Of a DNA stretch of 15,076 bases, positions 11,287-15,076 are shown piece by piece (positions within the stretch are counted from its first letter, which is position 1; each line of letters opens with the position of its first letter). Origin of the DNA: Solibacillus sp045640265 (GTDB lineage Bacteria > Bacillota > Bacilli > Bacillales_A > Planococcaceae); contig JAZUES010000279.1 in assembly GCA_045640265.1 (NCBI GenBank), forward strand, positions 1 to 15,076, read 5' to 3'. Both the position numbers and the translations under genes were made by a program. Below the pieces are notes generated by a model. It did no database searches, had not been told where the DNA came from, and saw only the letters and a program-made list of their open reading frames with translations.

Positions 11287-13476
11287 TTATTCGTCTAGCT
11301 TAAGCCCCTTCAATAAATCCGCAAACGCATTATTAAGTGGCTCTGCTTCTTTTTGCTGTTCCTTCATGAACTTCTGTACACTACGTTTATCAACTTTACC
11401 GCCGCCTTCTTTTTTACGACGGGCTTCAAAGGCCGATAGCTTTTCACGATGACCGCATTTACATACGAAAATTTGGCCATCACCTTCCCCATGTAATTCT
11501 AATTTTTTCTTACATTGAGGGCAGCGTGCATTTGTTACGCGAGAGACATTCTTACGGTGACCACATTCACGATCTTGACACACAAGCATCTTGCCCTTTT
11601 TACCGTTTACCTCAAGCATTGGCTTCCCACAATCAGGGCATGTTTTGGTCGAAATATTATCATGCTTGAACTTTTTATCGCTGTTTTTTATATCGGCAAC
11701 AATGTCTTTTGTATGCTGCTTCATTTCATTAATGAATGTTTCTTTTTTTAGCTTACCTTTAGCGATTAATTCAAGTTTTTGCTCCCATTTGGCTGTTGTT
11801 ACAGGTGATTTCAATTCATTTGGTACTAAATCTAATAATTGGCGCCCTTTAGACGTGATGTGAATATCTTTCCCACGTTTTTCGATAAGGAACGAGTTAA
11901 ACAACTTCTCGATGATGTCTGCACGAGTTGCCACTGTACCAAGTCCACCAGTTGATTTTAGTGTATCTGCAAGTTGTTTATTTTGAGTATCCATATACTT
12001 TGTAGGGTTTTCCATTGCTGATAAAAGTGTGGCCTCTGTAAAACGGGCAGGCGCTTTTGTTTGACCAGATGTTTGAACAATAAGGTTTGTTTTTAACATC
12101 TGTCCTTTTTCAAGGCGAGGAAGCAATTGTTCTTTTACTTCTTCATTAGATTCTTCATCGTCAAATCGGTTAGAGTATACTTCCTTCCAACCCGCAGAAA
12201 TAACTGTTTTACCTCGCGCGATAAATTTTTCCTTTCCAATTTGAGCTTGCACTGTTAATTGCTCATATTCATAAGCAGGGAAGAGCACTGCCAAGAAACG
12301 CTTTACAACTAAATCATAAATTTTTCGCTCTTTATCCGTAAAGTTTGCGAAGTTTACATATTCTTCTGTTGGAATAATGGCATGGTGATCACTTACTTTG
12401 CTATCATCAACAAATGATTTAGAGGCTTTAATCGGCTTCATTAACACTTTGTTGGCGTATGTTCGATATTCGCCTACACCACAAGCTTTTAAACGTTCTG
12501 GAATAGTGCCAACAATGTCAGCAGATAAATATCGCGAATCTGTACGAGGGTATGTTAGCACTTTATGTGATTCATACAGTTTTTGCATGATATTTAACGT
12601 TTCTTTTGCTGAATAACCGAATATTTTATTAGCATCACGTTGTAATTCTGTTAAATCATATAACCCTGGTGAGAAAGATTTCTTTGGTTTACGTTCAAGA
12701 TCGATTACTTTTGCATCTTGGTTTTCTAAAGAATGAACGATAGCATCTACTTTTTCTTTATTAAAGCTACGAGAATTTCCGTTTGCATCTTGCCAAGTTA
12801 ATTTTAATTCTTTCGTTTGCGCTTCAATACCGTAATACGTTTGCGCTTTGAAATTTTTAATTTCATCTTCACGTGCTGCTACCATTGCTACAACAGGGGT
12901 CTGCACTCGTCCTGTGTTCAATTGTGCGTTATGTTTTGTAGAGAGGGCACGACTAGAATTCAGGCCTAAAAACCAGTCTGCCTCGCTGCGTGCAACAGCC
13001 GCGTGATATAAGTCTTCATAGGCTTTACCAGGTTTTAAGTTTTGGAAGCCTTCTTTAATCGCTTTATCTGTAACAGATGAAATCCATAAGCGTTTAATTG
13101 GTTTGTTAACTTTGGCACGTTCAATAATCCAGCGTGCTACAAGCTCACCTTCACGGCCAGCATCGGTTGCGATAATAATTTCATTCACATCGTTACGCGT
13201 AAGTTGAGATTTTACCGCATTATATTGCTTGCTCGTTTGTTTAATTGTTGTTAATTTTAGACGCTCTGGTAGCATCGGTAGGTCTTCTAAATTCCATTTT
13301 TTATATTTTTCATCGTAGCTTTCTGGGTCTGCTAGTGTTACTAAATGTCCTAACGCCCACGTTACGATGTATTTGTCGCCCTCTAAAAAGCCATTTCCTT
13401 TTTTAGTACACTTCAGCACATTCGCAATATCGCGTGCTACTGAAGGTTTTTCTGCTAATACTAAACTTTTAGCCAT
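11287..13476 (-). CDS. topB: DNA topoisomerase III (type IA)
   Basis: The protein has 729 residues, the usual length for Bacillus TopB. It cuts one DNA strand through a tyrosyl bond, relaxes negative supercoils and decatenates single-strand-linked DNA. The N-terminal Toprim domain has Glu9 in LAEKPSVA and the metal-binding ATDAGREGE (103-111, Asp105). The catalytic tyrosine is Tyr309 in LTYPRTDSRYL. HHAIIPT (364-370) and the GLGTVATRADIIE block (511-523) are typical of the family. Two C-terminal zinc ribbons are visible: Cys613, 616, 633, 638 and Cys652, 655, 672, 674. The tail is basic. AAAGGGTG lies about seven bases before the ATG at 13476. The gene is monocistronic, with a likely extended -10 promoter. 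Confidence 0.96.
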   Translation of the reverse strand: MAKSLVLAEKPSVARDIANVLKCTKKGNGFLEGDKYIVTWALGHLVTLADPESYDEKYKKWNLEDLPMLPERLKLTTIKQTSKQYNAVKSQLTRNDVNEIIIATDAGREGELVARWIIERAKVNKPIKRLWISSVTDKAIKEGFQNLKPGKAYEDLYHAAVARSEADWFLGLNSSRALSTKHNAQLNTGRVQTPVVAMVAAREDEIKNFKAQTYYGIEAQTKELKLTWQDANGNSRSFNKEKVDAIVHSLENQDAKVIDLERKPKKSFSPGLYDLTELQRDANKIFGYSAKETLNIMQKLYESHKVLTYPRTDSRYLSADIVGTIPERLKACGVGEYRTYANKVLMKPIKASKSFVDDSKVSDHHAIIPTEEYVNFANFTDKERKIYDLVVKRFLAVLFPAYEYEQLTVQAQIGKEKFIARGKTVISAGWKEVYSNRFDDEESNEEVKEQLLPRLEKGQMLKTNLIVQTSGQTKAPARFTEATLLSAMENPTKYMDTQNKQLADTLKSTGGLGTVATRADIIEKLFNSFLIEKRGKDIHITSKGRQLLDLVPNELKSPVTTAKWEQKLELIAKGKLKKETFINEMKQHTKDIVADIKNSDKKFKHDNISTKTCPDCGKPMLEVNGKKGKMLVCQDRECGHRKNVSRVTNARCPQCKKKLELHGEGDGQIFVCKCGHREKLSAFEARRKKEGGGKVDKRSVQKFMKEQQKEAEPLNNAFADLLKGLKLDE

Positions 13477-13508
13477 TGTTTTACACCCTTTCGTAAATCC
13501 TTGTGTTT

Positions 13509-13517
13509 AATATAGCA
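13509..13517 (-). promoter_or_regulatory. Candidate extended -10 promoter element of topB
   Basis: On the minus strand TGCTATATT (13517-13509) fits a TGn extended -10 element. No good -35 box lies upstream at the right spacing. A start near 13502 would give a leader of about 26 bases. Confidence 0.4.
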
Positions 13518-13835
13518 CATGAAAATGTTTGATTCATTGGAGAACCGCTATAAAAGGGGCATGTATTGTGCTAGCCATAGCTTCTATAAATCAATGAAGG
13601 GTGTCTCGTAAGCTTCTGAATTACACGAGACTACTTTCGTATTGTGAAGAAATTAAGACTTAAGTATGGATATAAAAAGAATACATTTTCCTAATGAATT
13701 GTATGTAAATAATGATAAAAGTGTTTTCTGTTAAATTATATCGGGTATTTAATAATAAGAATGAGTTTTTGAAGATGTTTATAGGCACAAATTCTCCTTT
13801 TATATAGGTATAAAGAATCGAATGTGAACGAATAG
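13518..13835. other. Intergenic DNA between divergent topB and an unknown gene
   Basis: There is no gene here. One hairpin pairs GTCTCG plus TAA (13603-13611) with TTA plus CGAGAC (13621-13623 and 13626-13631), with a two-base bulge. It has no U-tract on either side, so it is not a terminator. The rest is plain AT-rich sequence in which I see nothing. Confidence 0.4.
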
Positions 13836-13862
13836 TGAATGTTTTAAGCTTTTTCCCGATAT
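13836..13862 (+). promoter_or_regulatory. Candidate SigD-type (motility) promoter
   Basis: TGAA (13836-13839) and CCCGATAT (13855-13862) are 15 bases apart. The Bacillus SigD consensus is TAAA, about 15 bases, then GCCGATAT. This site matches three of four and seven of eight positions. It lies about 50 bases upstream of the start at 13921. No convincing SigA promoter is seen there. Confidence 0.4.
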
Positions 13863-13920
13863 TAACTTATAAATAAACGTAAATTATTAATAGATTACGA
13901 ACGAAGTAGAGGTGAATAAT

Positions 13921-14682
13921 ATGAAAATTGCTAGTTTGTTGCATCGAATGAGTCCAGATTTCGAGGAAAGAAAACGCTCACTACAGCGCAAAGAGGTTGC
14001 AGAGGTTTATAAAAAGCATGCCAAATATACGGACGCCGGTAAAAATCCAATGCTTCAAGCGCTTGAAAATTTACTCTCTGGTAAAACGGAAAAGGATTTA
14101 CATGAGGCAGATGCAGCTGCCCGTAAAGAAACTCAAGCATCACCAGTTGATGCAAAAGAATCATTTTTTGAAAAACTTGATATTAATGGGCAGTTAAAGC
14201 AAGTGAATAAAGAAGCACTCACTCCTGAAAATGCAAATGAATTAGCAAGAGTAACTGGGCTGGATGCTGTTGCAACCTCAATGCCAATTAGTAGTGGAGA
14301 ACCTAATGATACGGAGGTATTGCTAGGAAAGGAACGTCAGGCAGCATTAGTACCAGTACAACCTTCGCCTCAAGATTTACGTGTCACAGCAAGTGCATCG
14401 GCACAACAGCAAGTGTACGCTGAAAAAAACAGCGAACCGGTTGAAGAAATAGAGGAAATAGCGCCATATGCAGAAGAAGATTTAACCTTTACGATGCCCG
14501 AACGCTTTGAAAAGGATTTTGCTCGTGATCCTCAGGAAAAAACGGTATTTGGTCAAGATTTAGAAACGCCCTTCTTCAAACGTACATTTAATAATGCAAC
14601 ATCTAAATATAACGCACATATCGCAATGGTGAAAAACGGCTATCAGCCAGTGTATGAGTCAACATTCTCTCAAATTGCATAA
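13921..14682 (+). CDS. Unrecognised soluble protein of 253 residues
   Basis: Starts MKIASLLHRMSPDFEERKRS. The ATG at 13921 is chosen because AGAGGTG (13908-13914) lies six bases upstream. An in-frame GTG at 13912 overlaps that same site and is unlikely. There is no signal peptide and no membrane segment. The first 60 residues are basic and helical. Residues about 60-190 are rich in Ala, Glu, Gln and Pro and look loosely structured. The last 65 or so residues contain aromatic, more ordered-looking sequence (FFKRTFNNATSKYNAHIAMV) and may be the conserved part. I do not recognise the family. The SigD-like promoter would hint at a role linked to motility or the cell surface, but that is weak inference. 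It is monocistronic, with its own terminator. Confidence 0.75.
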   Translation: MKIASLLHRMSPDFEERKRSLQRKEVAEVYKKHAKYTDAGKNPMLQALENLLSGKTEKDLHEADAAARKETQASPVDAKESFFEKLDINGQLKQVNKEALTPENANELARVTGLDAVATSMPISSGEPNDTEVLLGKERQAALVPVQPSPQDLRVTASASAQQQVYAEKNSEPVEEIEEIAPYAEEDLTFTMPERFEKDFARDPQEKTVFGQDLETPFFKRTFNNATSKYNAHIAMVKNGYQPVYESTFSQIA

Positions 14683-14687
14683 TATAC

Positions 14688-14724
14688 AAAATCGCTCAAA
14701 AAACTTGGGGCGATTTTTTATTTT
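14688..14724 (+). terminator. Intrinsic terminator of the unrecognised gene
   Basis: AAAATCGC (14688-14695) pairs with GCGATTTT (14710-14717), with two more pairs inside (one a G-T wobble). A T-rich tail TTTTTTATTTT runs from 14714. It lies five bases after the stop codon. Confidence 0.8.
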
Positions 14725-14743
14725 GTTCCAAACTAAGGGGGTG

Positions 14744-14749
14744 TATACT
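14744..14749 (+). promoter_or_regulatory. Candidate -10 box of the YbaK-family gene
   Basis: TATACT (14744-14749) lies about 35 bases before the probable TTG start. The -35 region is poor (TTTTGT at 14721-14726), so this is a weak call. Confidence 0.3.
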
Positions 14750-14783
14750 GTTTACAAAGTTGATAGAAATGGGAGTGAATGTC

Positions 14784-15076
14784 TTGGCGAAAAAGCAAGT
14801 AAAAACCAATGCGGTGCGTTTAATCGAGCAACAAAAAATCCCGCATGAAGTGTTTGAATATACAACTGAAGACGGTGGTGCAGTAGATGGCATTACGGTT
14901 GCAAACAAAATCGGACAGCCATTAGAACATGTATATAAAACACTAATCGCTACAGCAGGTAAAGGACACTATTATGTATTCGTTATTCCGGTCGCAGCAG
15001 AGCTTAATTTAAAAGCCGCGGCAAAAGCAGTAGGTGAGAAAAAAGTCGAAATGATTCCTGTGAAAGAGCTACTTGG
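14784..15076 (+). CDS. ybaK: YbaK/EbsC-family Cys-tRNA(Pro) deacylase (partial, runs off the window)
   Basis: The first 97 codons are present. The protein is a cytosolic trans-editing enzyme that removes Cys wrongly attached to tRNA(Pro). The start is probably TTG at 14784 (LAKKQVKTNAVRLIEQQ), since GGGAGTG (14771-14777) lies six bases upstream. An in-frame ATG at 14769 has no ribosome binding site and would add five residues. The block HVYKTLIATAGKGHYYVFVI, with Lys52 just before TL, matches the conserved substrate-binding lysine region of YbaK. LNLKAAAKAVGEKKVEMIP is the usual following helix and strand. The family length is about 155-160 residues, so roughly 60 residues are missing beyond the edge. 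Other YbaK-domain editing proteins are possible but fit less well. Confidence 0.88.
   Translation, partial: MAKKQVKTNAVRLIEQQKIPHEVFEYTTEDGGAVDGITVANKIGQPLEHVYKTLIATAGKGHYYVFVIPVAAELNLKAAAKAVGEKKVEMIPVKELL

Noticed and set aside
14654..14848. 64-codon plus-strand frame across the terminator at 14688-14724
   Set aside because: It overlaps the end of one gene, an intrinsic terminator and the start of the YbaK-family gene in another frame, and has no ribosome binding site.
1..15076. CRISPR arrays, tRNA, rRNA, prophage or complete insertion sequences
   Set aside because: I saw no regularly spaced direct repeats, no tRNA cloverleaf or T-loop signature, no rRNA blocks, and no transposase or integrase reading frame.

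Overview
The window is AT-rich DNA from a low-GC, spore-forming Gram-positive bacterium of the Bacillales. A Lysinibacillus/Solibacillus-type relative is likely, but this is inferred from protein resemblance and gene content, not from a marker gene. The supporting signs are a bacillopeptidase F-type secreted protease, a Bacillus-type TopB, a YrzI-family micro-protein, strong AGGAGG ribosome binding sites and many U-tailed intrinsic terminators.

Layout. Bases 1-160 hold the probable end of an unrecognised gene. A small STAS-like protein follows (386-733, +) with its own promoter and terminator. Bases 734-1887 contain no long gene. On the minus strand, however, they carry a compact set of micro-genes: a promoter, a 30-codon ORF, two back-to-back terminators, a 48-codon YrzI-family ORF and a 19-codon ORF. 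A histidine phosphatase (1888-2463, +) converges on a very large secreted subtilisin-family protease, bacillopeptidase F (2604-7142, -), and the two share a bidirectional terminator. After about 740 bases without a gene comes a HAD-family phosphatase (start near 7887, +). Next is a GC-rich, strongly folded element of unknown nature (8527-8675). A cold shock protein (8832-9032, -) has a long, highly structured 5' leader and is divergent from a chemoreceptor (9479-11161, +). The chemoreceptor converges on DNA topoisomerase III (11287-13476, -). The window ends with an unrecognised 253-residue protein (13921-14682, +), possibly under a motility-type SigD promoter, and the start of a YbaK-family Cys-tRNA(Pro) deacylase (14784 to the edge, +).

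Most units look monocistronic, each with its own terminator, so this is not one pathway. The loose themes are environmental response (chemoreceptor, cold shock, secreted protease) and housekeeping (topoisomerase III, tRNA proofreading). The parts most worth a second look are the micro-ORF cluster at 1192-1735, the folded element at 8527-8675 and the cold-shock leader at 9062-9169.
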